From the NCBI GenBank assembly GCA_028724885.1, contig JAQYTJ010000031.1:1-64000 (forward strand): a DNA stretch of 64,000 nucleotides, given 5' to 3'. Origin of the DNA: Bacteroidales bacterium (lineage in GTDB: Bacteria; Bacteroidota; Bacteroidia; Bacteroidales; UBA932). The position numbers were made by a program, and so were the translations under genes. Positions 33,214 through 42,010 of the stretch are shown in pieces (the stretch's first letter is position 1; every line of letters starts with the position of its first letter). Below the pieces are notes generated by a model. It was not told the DNA's origin. It was given only the letters and a program-made list of their open reading frames with translations, and did not search any database.

Positions 33214-34254
33214 CTAGAGGACAACTATATTGCCATCTTTCTCAGCATCCCATGCGGATACTGTAGCAGCGAATTTGATTGGCTGCAGGCCGATGGTGAA
33301 GGTGTAGACGATGTAGTTGTTCTTCTCCCATGAAGTGATAGCAGCGCCGCCTGACACAATCTCGTTGAGTTTCACGTCAACTGTGTTGGTCACAGCTTCA
33401 TCATTGCCTGTCTTGTAGGTGTAAACCACAGTGGCGACAACATCATCTCCAAGGGTCTGAGGGACCATGAGATAAGTGTGAGCGGTGTCTTTGATCACTG
33501 CGGTAGTGGAAAGAAGCATGTCAGAGCTATAAACAGGAAAATCCTTTGGCGTTGCCTGGCCAGACCATGCGGTCGAGAAATCTGTTCCGTAAGCCGGAGT
33601 AAGGGTTCCACTAGTTTTCACCTGCTTGACCGTAAGGCTTTTGAGGGTTACGACTGTTTCTTTGTCTGTGTTGTTAGTATTGACAAGGAACTGGATTTTT
33701 GCAAGCTGATGCCTGAAATTGAGCATCACGGCGCCAGTATTGTTCGTCTTGGAGTAAGCTTGATCCTTCACCAAGTCAGCAACAAGGAAGTCCACGTTCT
33801 TGGAAGGGTCGGTGTCAACGGTAACGGCATAGGAGCCAAGGCCTGCAGTAACGGTCGGAACAACGTAAGATGAAACCGGATAATAGGCGTAGAAGGCGAG
33901 TTTGTTGTTAGCCTCGTCTTTAGGCCAGTAACGGGTCGGGGAATACGTGTTGCTTCCCGCCGTCGCAAGAGTATTTCCGCCGTTGTAGGTAACTTGAACC
34001 CCTGGCATGAATGTCGGCTTAAGAGTAGTTGAGAAGTCAGCTGCTTTCTGGTTGTAACCATAAACTACGAATTTCTGGCCTGATACCAGATCGTTGCCAT
34101 TCACGAAGGTGGCATCCGCCCTGCCGTCCACAACCTTAGGAGCGTAGTTGGAGAAACCGATGGCGTGGTCATTGGTCTCGACTACTTCATTTTTGGAGCA
34201 GGCTGCGAGCGCTAGAACTGCCGCGCCTGCGAAAAAAATAACTTTTACGTTCAT
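33214..34254 (-). CDS. Fimbrillin-family lipoprotein, probable major subunit
   Basis: The 346-residue protein has a lipoprotein signal (AAVLALAACSKNEV), the site VVDGRADATF near residue 45, and the blocks RYWPKDEANNKLAFYAYYP and VMLNFRHQLAKIQFLV. The end KNNYIVYTFTIGLQPIKFAATV followed by WDAEKDGNIVVL is nearly the same as in the next paralogue, so the two arose by duplication. Spacing to its neighbours (56 and 69 bases) is larger than elsewhere in the operon, giving room for separate RNA control. Subunit hierarchy is inferred only from similarity and gene position. Confidence 0.8.
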   Translation of the reverse strand: MNVKVIFFAGAAVLALAACSKNEVVETNDHAIGFSNYAPKVVDGRADATFVNGNDLVSGQKFVVYGYNQKAADFSTTLKPTFMPGVQVTYNGGNTLATAGSNTYSPTRYWPKDEANNKLAFYAYYPVSSYVVPTVTAGLGSYAVTVDTDPSKNVDFLVADLVKDQAYSKTNNTGAVMLNFRHQLAKIQFLVNTNNTDKETVVTLKSLTVKQVKTSGTLTPAYGTDFSTAWSGQATPKDFPVYSSDMLLSTTAVIKDTAHTYLMVPQTLGDDVVATVVYTYKTGNDEAVTNTVDVKLNEIVSGGAAITSWEKNNYIVYTFTIGLQPIKFAATVSAWDAEKDGNIVVL

Positions 34255-34310
34255 TTTGCAAAAAAAATTAGAAGTTGAATTAAATTATGTTTTAAACTAC
34301 TTATCATCAA

Positions 34311-35375
34311 TTAGTTAATCGGATACACGACATCCTTCTCCTCATCCCATGGAATTGAAGTGGCGGCGAATTTTATCTCGTGGCCAAGGCTGATGGAGAA
34401 AGTGTAGACGATGAAGTTGTTCTTGTGCCATTCAACTATCAAATTGCCATCGTCATCACTCAGCTCGTTGAGTTTTATGCTCGCCTTATTGACTATTGGG
34501 CCAGCACCCTCGGAGGAAATAGTGAACACGAAGTCCGCCGTAAGGTTGTCTGACAAGACCTGCGGGAGCAGGATGAAGTAAGAGGTTGATTCGATGCTTC
34601 CCACCGCCGATGAGGTGAGCACGGTATCGCTTGATATTACGTTAAGGTCTACCGGAGCCGATTGGCCAGACCAGGCTGTAGCCGAACCTCGCTCAGTGCT
34701 GTACGACGGGGTAAGCGTGCCTTCCGAAAGCACGTTCTTTATCGTAAGGCTGTTCAGCGTAATTGAGGAATTCTCGTCCATCTCGTCAGTTTTCACCAGG
34801 AAGAGAATCTTGGCAAGCTGATGACGGAACAGGAGTTCGACGACTCCTTTCTTGTCTTTAGTCTTTGAATATACCTGATCGACCTTCAGGTCAGAAACGA
34901 GGAAGTCGCTCTGGGACGCTGGGTCGGCAGGGACTTTCACGCTGTAGGTACCGAGACCTGCAGTCACGTTTGGAGTGATCTCTCCCCCGTTCTCCTTAGG
35001 GTAATAGGCGTAAAAGGCGAGCTTGTTGTTAGCCTCGTCGTACGGCCAGTAGCGTTTAGGAGAATACGTATTGAGGCCTGCGTTGTCTACGGTGTTGCCA
35101 CCGTTGTACAGGACTGGCATTCCGTTTATGAAGTTAGGAGCCAGAGTCTCGGAAAAATCTCCGGCTTTCTGATTGTAGCCGTAAACCACGAAATTCTGTC
35201 CCTTTACAAGATTAGCACCACCGACGTAGCTTGCGTCAGCCCTCGAAAGAGCCTTGGGCGCATAGGTAGTGAAGGAGAACTCATGCTCCTCAGACGTGGT
35301 CACCTCGTTGTGAGAACACGCCCCGAGCGCAAGAACGGCTGCAGCGGCTGCAGCGATAAATACACTTTTCCTCAT
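34311..35375 (-). CDS. Fimbrillin-family lipoprotein, paralogue of the next gene
   Basis: This 354-residue protein starts at MRKSVFIAAAAAAVLAL with lipobox ALGACSHNEV; an upstream ATG at 35390 is not needed. The site ALSRADASY lies near residue 43, and the conserved blocks are RYWPYDEANNKLAFYAYYP and VELLFRHQLAKILFLV. It shares long near-identical stretches with the gene at 33214-34254 (LVKGQNFVVYGYNQKAGDFS against LVSGQKFVVYGYNQKAADFS), so the pair is a recent tandem duplication that has diverged mainly in the middle. Confidence 0.8.
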   Translation of the reverse strand: MRKSVFIAAAAAAVLALGACSHNEVTTSEEHEFSFTTYAPKALSRADASYVGGANLVKGQNFVVYGYNQKAGDFSETLAPNFINGMPVLYNGGNTVDNAGLNTYSPKRYWPYDEANNKLAFYAYYPKENGGEITPNVTAGLGTYSVKVPADPASQSDFLVSDLKVDQVYSKTKDKKGVVELLFRHQLAKILFLVKTDEMDENSSITLNSLTIKNVLSEGTLTPSYSTERGSATAWSGQSAPVDLNVISSDTVLTSSAVGSIESTSYFILLPQVLSDNLTADFVFTISSEGAGPIVNKASIKLNELSDDDGNLIVEWHKNNFIVYTFSISLGHEIKFAATSIPWDEEKDVVYPIN

Positions 35376-35445
35376 GATCTTAAAATGCATTATAAGTTGT
35401 TGGTTATCGTCACCTTAATTTATTGTTAACCACCTTAATATATTG

Positions 35446-36561
35446 TTAAATAGGTATGTTCACGTTAACCTGGTCGTCCCAGTCCTCGACGTTCGCGGAA
35501 AATCCGCCGTTCGCCGTAGAGTCCACGATTACGTCAGGTAATTCTATCTCGCCGTTCTTGCCAAGTTCCAGGAACAAGGTGTCACGGATGTTGATGTCGT
35601 CGGCATAATCCTTCTTTATGGTGAATCTGCTGCCGACCCAGAACGGGAAGTGCATCTGCGTCTTTCCGTCCACCAGCAGGAGATTCAGTTCGAACTTGTT
35701 GTCCAGCGTGTCCCTGAGGTTGATTTTTGCCTGGGTGTCGTCGCCGTTGTTGAGTCCGAGGGAATAGATGTCAGATACGGCATAGATGTAGCCGAGCGTC
35801 TTGTCATCTTCGTTCCTTACGGCTCTCCAGTGTTCCAGAAGCTGAGTAATGGTCTCCGGGCCGGTGACATCCTTCGTCATCATGTAACGCCTTGCCATGC
35901 CGGACAGGGAGGCGCGGGCGGAATATAGCTTGTCTATATTCTTTATGTAGCATCGTACCTGCACGACGCTTACCACGTCGACAGGATAGATGGTCAGAAG
36001 CACGGAAGCGCTGCGGTCCACCTGCGACTGATGCTCCTTGGTCGCCTTATTATTCTTATTGTGAGGATAATAGCGGTTGTAGGCATCCACCATGTCCTGC
36101 GTTACGCTGAAATGGCCGAGGCCCACGCCAAGCTGCTCAGGAGTAGTGGCGACTGGTTCGTCGTCGGTTTCGGATCTCTGAGCGGAGTACCAGCGAGACC
36201 TGAAAGATTTCAGCTCGGCAGTCGCATCGGGATAAGAGTCCATTCCAGAGAAAGAGTAACTGGAGAACTCCTGCTCGCTCTGATTGAATACGAAAGCATC
36301 GTAGGTGCCGACCGGAAGCGTGACGTAAATGGAGTCCACCGAGGATGTCGTGACCCTGGTCACCAAGCCGAACTGGTCTTGGAACACCATGGTCATGCCA
36401 GTAGGCTTCTCCGTCTCCATCTCGTAGTATTTCCAGTCTACCTTGATGATGATTCCGACAGTCTCCACGTCTTCGAGAGGCCTACGCTCGCAGCCTGACG
36501 CAATCAGAATGGCGATGATGGCTAAGACAGCTGAGAATATATTCATATAATTCTTCTTCAT
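35446..36561 (-). CDS. DUF5119 fimbrial anchor-like lipoprotein
   Basis: The 371-residue protein has a lipoprotein signal (IAILIASGCERRPLED); the CERRPLE sequence straight after the lipidation site is typical of DUF5119 proteins, which occupy the FimB/Mfa2-like anchor position in Bacteroidales fimbrial operons. No Arg-Ala processing site follows the Cys, unlike the fimbrillins, in keeping with an anchor that keeps its lipid. It begins 2 bases after the DUF3575 gene. The 3' end sits in a short direct duplication, CACCTTAATTTATTGTTAA followed by CACCTTAATATATTGTTAA (about 35411-35450), which includes its stop codon. Confidence 0.75.
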   Translation of the reverse strand: MKKNYMNIFSAVLAIIAILIASGCERRPLEDVETVGIIIKVDWKYYEMETEKPTGMTMVFQDQFGLVTRVTTSSVDSIYVTLPVGTYDAFVFNQSEQEFSSYSFSGMDSYPDATAELKSFRSRWYSAQRSETDDEPVATTPEQLGVGLGHFSVTQDMVDAYNRYYPHNKNNKATKEHQSQVDRSASVLLTIYPVDVVSVVQVRCYIKNIDKLYSARASLSGMARRYMMTKDVTGPETITQLLEHWRAVRNEDDKTLGYIYAVSDIYSLGLNNGDDTQAKINLRDTLDNKFELNLLLVDGKTQMHFPFWVGSRFTIKKDYADDINIRDTLFLELGKNGEIELPDVIVDSTANGGFSANVEDWDDQVNVNIPI

Positions 36562-36563
36562 CT

Positions 36564-37517
36564 TTACCTCCTCCCTGATTTAGCGTCTGCGCTTTTTTTA
36601 CTCCAGAACAAATAGACTATGGAAGCATTCAGCTTCACGGGTCCCATCCAGTCGTACTTACCGTTGTATTTGTAGACCAGATGCTCGTCGTTGAGCTCTC
36701 CGTGGTAGCGGCGGTAATTGGTGTGCATGTACCCGATGGCTCCCGACACCTCAAAGTGCCAGTGCTTTGAGAGCCTCCAGACATAACCTCCTTCCAAGCC
36801 AGCCGCATAAAACTCGCCCTGCCATCCCTTGTGATGCGGTTGAACATCGTAATAGCCCGCAGCTCCGAAGCCACCGGCGAAAAATCCCGTTAGCACATCG
36901 CGCTTAGTCCGGTCTCCGAACCAGTAGCGAGCGCCCAGTTTCCAGTCGAGGTCTTCCCATGCCCTGGAGTTGTTGTCCCATTCCCACCATGGGAAAGTGT
37001 AGTCTGCGAATATGCTCCATCTCTTGCAGATTGGAAGTTCCACCGCGACGTTAGGCGTGGCAAGCACGTCATAGAGAAGGTTAGTCTTCACGGCAATCAT
37101 CGGCCTGCGCTCTACCGCAGGTTCCGTCATGCGCACTTCGCCCCGAATCAGATCTCCTAGGGCATTCTTTGGCTGGGCGCAGGCATGGATTGGGACTAGC
37201 TCTTCAAGAGTGTTGACCCTACGCTTGGTCTTGAATACGACGAACACGCTGGTCTGACAGAGAGACGGGTAATAGTCTTCGATCATGTAACGCCACACCG
37301 TGCCCTCGGCAAGGTTCATCATCTGGCTTTTGTGGGTGTCCATGACTTTGCCGTCATTCACTCTCGGGAACGAGGCTGCGGATCTGCCCGGCAAAGGCGA
37401 GATGCCTCTCTGCCCAGTTATGGTAGAAGCCCTGGTGCTAAAACTCGCCAAAAACGCAATACACATGGCCACACACAGGACGTGGAGCAATATAGTAGTT
37501 TTAATATATTTTCTCAT
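36564..37517 (-). CDS. DUF3575 outer-membrane protein of the fimbrial operon
   Basis: The 317-residue protein has a signal peptide (MRKYIKTTILLHVLCVAMCI and on, to about residue 30), an N-terminal periplasmic part of about 110 residues and a DUF3575 beta-barrel: MIAVKTNLLYDVLATPNVAVEL, given here only in part, then FADYTFPWWEW, KLGARYWFGDR, GFFAGGFGAAGYYDV and the last strand LNASIVYLFW. DUF3575 proteins open many Bacteroidales fimbrial operons and are thought to take part in assembly or anchoring. It is the first clearly supported gene of this operon. Confidence 0.8.
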   Translation of the reverse strand: MRKYIKTTILLHVLCVAMCIAFLASFSTRASTITGQRGISPLPGRSAASFPRVNDGKVMDTHKSQMMNLAEGTVWRYMIEDYYPSLCQTSVFVVFKTKRRVNTLEELVPIHACAQPKNALGDLIRGEVRMTEPAVERRPMIAVKTNLLYDVLATPNVAVELPICKRWSIFADYTFPWWEWDNNSRAWEDLDWKLGARYWFGDRTKRDVLTGFFAGGFGAAGYYDVQPHHKGWQGEFYAAGLEGGYVWRLSKHWHFEVSGAIGYMHTNYRRYHGELNDEHLVYKYNGKYDWMGPVKLNASIVYLFWSKKSADAKSGRR

Positions 37518-37536
37518 ATTACGTAAATTACGTAAA

Positions 37537-37731
37537 TTACGAAGTCAAAGCTGAATACAGAGACGATTTGTACCAGTCATGGAGCGAATCTAGACACATC
37601 AAGCGATTGCAGGTGGCAGTTACTTTGCGGGGAAAATCATGAGCGAATGCTAATGCATTCTGAGCCAGCCGTTTAGTATTAGGCAACGCACTTGCAACCA
37701 TTTTAATTGCAAAATATGCGACATCAGTCAT
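37537..37731 (-). CDS. Possible leader ORF of the fimbrial operon, 64 residues
   Basis: The frame MTDVAYFAIKMVASALPNTK and so on begins about 45 bases after a candidate promoter and ends 19 bases before the DUF3575 start, in front of a short ACGTAAATT direct repeat. The product is basic, has no signal peptide and matches no family I know. Position in the leader of the operon, on the coding strand, is the only support. Confidence 0.3.
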   Translation of the reverse strand: MTDVAYFAIKMVASALPNTKRLAQNALAFAHDFPRKVTATCNRLMCLDSLHDWYKSSLYSALTS

Positions 37732-37779
37732 ATGTATGTTTTTATCAATCGGATTAAATTCTAGTCAAATAAAATCCAT

Positions 37780-37809
37780 CAAAATATAAGAATATTTTTT
37801 TAATTCAAA
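37780..37809 (-). promoter_or_regulatory. Putative promoter of the fimbrial operon
   Basis: On the minus strand TTTG (37806-37809) and TATATTTTG (37780-37788) are separated by 17 bases inside an extremely A/T-rich stretch (37742-37860). The -7 box has one extra base. Such an A/T-rich upstream region would suit regulated or phase-variable expression, but no invertible repeats are visible. Confidence 0.35.
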
Positions 37810-37859
37810 TTAAATTTTGATTAAAATTCGAAAAATCTAAATTTCCATAATATTCTCCA

Positions 37860-38697
37860 CAAAAGAATAACGTCATCAGCAAGCACTTACACCCAGCAGA
37901 AGACTGAATCACCTCGGTCTCAATGCCCCTGGTCCCACCGAAAAAAAGAACAGCCACGCAGGAAGGACATTAAGCCAATTGCAAACATGATTATCCCCGA
38001 AGTCTACCCTTATTTCCTGTCATTCCTTACCTGACCCAGAATTTAGCCTTGCGAACAGAAAATTCTAAATCGGGTTCAGGATGGCAATGTTGTATGCACA
38101 AAAGTCGTGGTTGGATACCACAAAACATTACTGAGGGATGGTCAATGTAGGTAGCTCTGTGCCACATAATGCGTGTGGACATGGGTGCCAAAGGCTTGGG
38201 TTCGGCAGCGAATCATGATTCAGGTGCAGTGAGGTCAGTATCCATCAGTGGGGGAGCCGCAAAAATGGTGGAACGTAGGCACCTCAGCAAGGGCAATGTT
38301 TGCAAATCTTGCCTTTTGAGAAAGTTCTACAAAAATGGCGAAGTGGAGGCAGCGCTGCCGCAGAATGCGGCATGCGGAGGCTACAATCCGGGCACTGCGG
38401 CAGGCTCTGTGGAGGAGTCCTCTCTGCGTGCTGCTGTTTCCTGCATCTTCAAATTGGTTCATGGCCCATGACCATCACTCGCACCAGGGCTATTGCCAAT
38501 TATATCCTGACTAAGATATCGCCATTCCTGCCGACAGAAATACACGAAAACATGATTCTGCGGAGGACTCTGAAAAAGTATTTTTATAGGAGTGTTACCC
38601 TATGAGAATTTAATATTTGAATTTGTTTTCGGGATATGAACACAAATATATCACCCTCATAAATTATACAGAATGGTCTTTTTCAGTGCCATCGTTG
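37860..38697. other. Gap of about 840 bp without a convincing gene
   Basis: The stretch contains a REP-like element (38019-38085) and G/C-rich sequence from 38160 to 38470 in which all frames are short and without recognisable motifs. It may be decayed coding DNA. It separates the fimbrial operon from the end of the Hdr-like operon. Confidence 0.4.
38019..38085. repeat. Complete REP-like element, 67 bp
   Basis: GTCATTCCTTACCTGACCC on the left and the inverted arm CGGGTTCAGGATGGC on the right enclose GCCTTGCGAACAG. It is a diverged copy of the element at 25244 and 57644. Confidence 0.6.
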
Positions 38698-40611
38698 TCA
38701 GGCAATATGCTTGGCGATGACTTCGGCGAAGTCTTTCACTGGAACGGTGGAGCGTTCGCTGAAGGTCTTCAGGCAGAGTGGGCAGGCAGTGACTATCGTC
38801 TCCGGAGAAGCCACAATGAGATCTTTGATTGCTGCGTCCGTTATTTTCCGACGGTCATTCTGGCTGAGAGTCAGGCTGCCGAGGCTGCCTCCGCAGCAGA
38901 TGCTCTCGTCGTATTCATGGCCGGCCTTCACCAAGTCCCCGACTTGCCTCAGCACGGTTCGAGGCTCTTCATACACATTGCAGCCCCGCCCAAGTTCACA
39001 AGGGTCGTGGTAAACTATTTTTTCTTGCGACTTTCCGACTTTCAATTTCCCTTCTTCGATAAGCTCTTTGAAATATTGCGTGTAGTGTACTACTCTGACG
39101 CCTTCCAAATTATATTCGTCTTTGAAGACTTTGTAGCATATAGGGCATGAAAGCACCAGTGTCTTGCATCCTGATGCCTTAATCATGCTCTTGTTTGCGT
39201 CCATCGTTTTTGCTGCGGCTTCCGTCTTCCCTGCCAGCAGCAGAGGTCTGCCGCAGCATATTCCTCCTTCGCGATCTGCGAAAATATATTCAATTCCGGC
39301 TTTTCCGAATATTGCCTCGACGGCTTTTATTATTCTCGGTGTCAGATGGCTCATGCATCCGGCGAAGTAGAGGACTTTTGAGGAGTTAGATCCTGAATCA
39401 AGTTCAGAATGACGTTGGGTGACTGGTTCATACAATTTCACCGGAGCTGCAGTGAGGTAGGAATAGTCGTAAGGCAGGTGGTCGTTGGTGGTCTGCCTCT
39501 GGGCGCGGCGCAGGGCAGGAGCGTCCACACTCACCGGACACAGCGCATGGCATTTGTCGCACATCAGGCACTTGTCGGCAATTTCTGCAATCTTGCGCTC
39601 GCTGTGCCTGCGTAGAAACCTTATGAAATACACAGATGAATATTTCAGATTCTTTTTCTGCACGTTCATAGGGCACGCATCCAAGCAGAGTCCGCAGCTA
39701 GAGCAGGCGTAAATCTCCGCTTCCGCAACGCCCTTGCGAGGATGAGAAGGCTTCAAGCCGGCGTTCCTAAACAAGATCCACAGAACCTCGGTCAAGATGT
39801 GCATGTATCTGGAGAACGGCATGGCAGCGAAGAAAGTGCCCAAGCAGATTGAATATGCCCACCAGAACGGCTGGAAATAGAGCTTGTCGCCGAACAGGAA
39901 GTGCAGCAGGTGGTTCATCCCCAGCGTGAGGAAACTGCCACCGCTGAGGTCAGCAGTAAAGCTCTCCGCCAGAAGCCTCAGGGGAAATATCATCCAGAGG
40001 CTGTACAGGGCAACCCGGTCTGCGAGCGACGGCTTGGTGGTGTGACGCATTCCAAGCACTATGGACCTGAACCGCTTGAACATTGCCAGGCCTATGCCAC
40101 TAAGCACGTACAGCAGGAAGAAATCCATCAGGAAGAAGAAGAAAGCTCCGCGCAGGCTCTCATGCCCTGGCCTTATCCACACGAAGTACCTGTAGAAAAT
40201 AGGGTAAAAGAGTCCTCCTTCCCCGTAGCTCAGATGCTTAGGCACGAAAAGCGCCACTTCGACATGCCCCAGCACTATCAGCATGAACCAGCCGAAGGCT
40301 ATGGCAGAATGCATATAGCCCAGCAGAGGCTTCCGCTGCCAAATTTTGGTATGGAATAGGCAGTCGCAGAACAGGTCCCTTATGTTCTTGCCGGCTGTGA
40401 TCGGATTCAGCAGAGATGTCCAGAATTTCATTCTGTCGTCGTGGTTCAGCTGAATGAGCACTCTGATGAAACCCACGAATATCCAGACCAGGAAAAACGT
40501 GATGCCGGCGACGAAAGGAATGACGAAGTGGCTGTAAGAAGATGGTATGCGGTCGATTACCTCAGGCGATGCTTGAGCAGCCAGGATTGGGAATATATTG
40601 GCAGGCATCAT
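38698..40611 (-). CDS. Membrane HdrDE-like Fe-S oxidoreductase
   Basis: The 637-residue protein has an N-terminal membrane domain of about five helices (to about residue 275; HSAIAFGWFMLIVLGHVEV contains potential haem-b histidines), a pair of 4Fe-4S motifs (CSSCGLCLDACPMNV, CLMCDKCHALCPVSV) and two CCG domains (CMSHLTP...GGICCGRP...CPIC; CELGRGC...SICCGGS...CPLC). This is a fusion of HdrE-like and HdrD-like parts, comparable with QmoC/DsrMK-type quinone-linked proteins. It should pass electrons between menaquinone and the soluble Hdr-like proteins. Oddly, TQRHSELDSGSNSSK just before CCG domain 1 is encoded by a REP-like element. The start overlaps the previous stop (ATGA). Confidence 0.75.
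   Translation of the reverse strand: MMPANIFPILAAQASPEVIDRIPSSYSHFVIPFVAGITFFLVWIFVGFIRVLIQLNHDDRMKFWTSLLNPITAGKNIRDLFCDCLFHTKIWQRKPLLGYMHSAIAFGWFMLIVLGHVEVALFVPKHLSYGEGGLFYPIFYRYFVWIRPGHESLRGAFFFFLMDFFLLYVLSGIGLAMFKRFRSIVLGMRHTTKPSLADRVALYSLWMIFPLRLLAESFTADLSGGSFLTLGMNHLLHFLFGDKLYFQPFWWAYSICLGTFFAAMPFSRYMHILTEVLWILFRNAGLKPSHPRKGVAEAEIYACSSCGLCLDACPMNVQKKNLKYSSVYFIRFLRRHSERKIAEIADKCLMCDKCHALCPVSVDAPALRRAQRQTTNDHLPYDYSYLTAAPVKLYEPVTQRHSELDSGSNSSKVLYFAGCMSHLTPRIIKAVEAIFGKAGIEYIFADREGGICCGRPLLLAGKTEAAAKTMDANKSMIKASGCKTLVLSCPICYKVFKDEYNLEGVRVVHYTQYFKELIEEGKLKVGKSQEKIVYHDPCELGRGCNVYEEPRTVLRQVGDLVKAGHEYDESICCGGSLGSLTLSQNDRRKITDAAIKDLIVASPETIVTACPLCLKTFSERSTVPVKDFAEVIAKHIA
39389..39413. repeat. REP-like half-element inside a coding sequence
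   Basis: GATCCTGAATCAAGTTCAG (39389-39407) followed by AATGAC is one arm of the dispersed repeat in inverted orientation. On the minus strand it is translated as RHSELDSGS within the HdrDE-like protein, without a frameshift or stop. Confidence 0.7.
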
Positions 40612-40940
40612 TTTTTATTTGAATATATTTTAGCGATCGACAGAATGAGGTGCCTGGTGTTTATGCCGCGTGGGCAGACCATGGTGCATTTCCCGCACAG
40701 CTGGCAGCCTTTCAACATATTCATGGCAACCTCGTCCCGACCGTTCTGCAATTCTTCAATAGCGGCTCTCAGGCTCGTCGGCGTGAACTTCCCAGCCGTG
40801 CAGACGGCAGTGCAGCTGCCACAGGCGATGCATTTCCGCACGTCGGGCTCCTCCGTAGCCAGAGAGTCGAATTTTTCCTTGTCGAAAAGATCCAGATTAA
40901 TCCTTGAGCTTGCTAACAGCCCGAAACCGAAATTTACCAT
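40608..40940 (-). CDS. HdrC-like 4Fe-4S dicluster protein
   Basis: The 110-residue protein carries two ferredoxin-type motifs, CIACGSCTAVCTAGKF (about residues 37-52) and CQLCGKCTMVCPRG (about 78-91), each giving four cysteines. It has no membrane segment. It overlaps the HdrA-like gene by 7 bases and the membrane protein gene by 4 bases, so all three are translated together. It should wire the flavin of the HdrA-like protein to the membrane HdrDE-like partner. Confidence 0.8.
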   Translation of the reverse strand: MVNFGFGLLASSRINLDLFDKEKFDSLATEEPDVRKCIACGSCTAVCTAGKFTPTSLRAAIEELQNGRDEVAMNMLKGCQLCGKCTMVCPRGINTRHLILSIAKIYSNKK

Positions 40941-41989
40941 GCAGTCTTGATCAATTGTTTGAGGTCTTTTGCTTTCGGAAATATATCGCTGAGGTATTTG
41001 TCTATCTGAGTAGCCGCCCCTCTGGCATCGGCGAGCGTGTCCGGGAGAGTTTTAGGCCCGGTGGCAGCACCGGCAAGGAAAAGCCCCGGTATCGGGCTGC
41101 GCTGCTGCGCCGTTATTTCGCTCAGCACCTCGAAGTAGCCATCCTTCTCGTTCTGCATGCCCAGCAGACTGCCTATTCTTTGACCAGAAACCGACGGTCT
41201 CATGCCAGCCATCAGCACCAACAGGTCGAGGGATACCTTCAGAGGCTTGCTCGAAACTGTGTCCTCAGCCTTGACGGAAAGGCCCCCATCAATGTTTTCG
41301 GACACCTCTGCCACCCTGCCGCGAATGAAGCGGATGCCGTAGTCCCTCTGAGCTTCGAGATACATGTCCTCATAATGCCTTCCGAACATGCGCAAATCCA
41401 TGTAGAAGCAATATATTTGTGCATCTGGAAAGACTGCTTTCATCTCGCACGCCTGCTTCACGGCAGTTGCGCAGCAAACCTTGGAGCAGGAGCGGCACCC
41501 AGACTTTTCGTCCCTCGACCCCACGCAGTGCACGAAGCCGATTTTCTTGGGAGCGTTGATTCTTGCGTCCAGGCCGGTCTTGAAATATTGCTCCAAATCA
41601 GCGTTCGTAATCACGTGGTCATATATTCCGTAGCCATATTCCTCTTTCTTCTCGGCCTGGAACAAGTCGAAGCCCGTTGCAACCAGCACTGCGTCCGCCA
41701 GCACCGTGATGCCGTTGGAAAGAATGACATTGTAGGATTTGCCCAGCCTGTTTATGGACTGTATCTCGGTGTCAGTGAAACATTTGACTCCATCCATGCT
41801 GCCCAGTAGCTTGTCCAGGGCTCCGGATGCCGGAGTCCCGCTGGGGAAAAGCCTATCCCATTTGCCCAGGTGCCCCCCAAGCGTGTTGGAATGCTCCACC
41901 AGCAGCACATTGTATCCCAGCCTTTGCAAATTCGCTCCTGCCTCTAGCCCGGCAGGCCCTCCGCCTATTATCAGTACGTTATTTCTCAT
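40934..41989 (-). CDS. HdrA-like FAD oxidoreductase
   Basis: The 351-residue protein begins with a Rossmann motif VLIIGGGPAGLEAGANLQ, has the ATG-type motif ADAVLVATGFDLF, and the HdrA iron-sulfur segment HCVGSRDEKSGCRSCSKVCC (about residues 176-195). It ends with the second FAD motif GLFLAGAATGPKTLPDTL. It is about half the length of archaeal HdrA, lacking the C-terminal ferredoxin domains, whose job could be taken by the separate HdrC-like protein downstream. It likely is the flavin centre of a soluble complex that oxidises an unknown donor. Expression is presumably under the MarR regulator at the start of the operon. Confidence 0.8.
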   Translation of the reverse strand: MRNNVLIIGGGPAGLEAGANLQRLGYNVLLVEHSNTLGGHLGKWDRLFPSGTPASGALDKLLGSMDGVKCFTDTEIQSINRLGKSYNVILSNGITVLADAVLVATGFDLFQAEKKEEYGYGIYDHVITNADLEQYFKTGLDARINAPKKIGFVHCVGSRDEKSGCRSCSKVCCATAVKQACEMKAVFPDAQIYCFYMDLRMFGRHYEDMYLEAQRDYGIRFIRGRVAEVSENIDGGLSVKAEDTVSSKPLKVSLDLLVLMAGMRPSVSGQRIGSLLGMQNEKDGYFEVLSEITAQQRSPIPGLFLAGAATGPKTLPDTLADARGAATQIDKYLSDIFPKAKDLKQLIKTAW

Positions 41990-42010
41990 ATTCCTTTCAT
42001 ATTGTCAGAA

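Noticed and set aside
38169..38471. Overlapping 75-100-codon frames on both strands
   Set aside because: Neither has a family match, leader or neighbour relation; the region is G/C-rich and stop-poor by composition.
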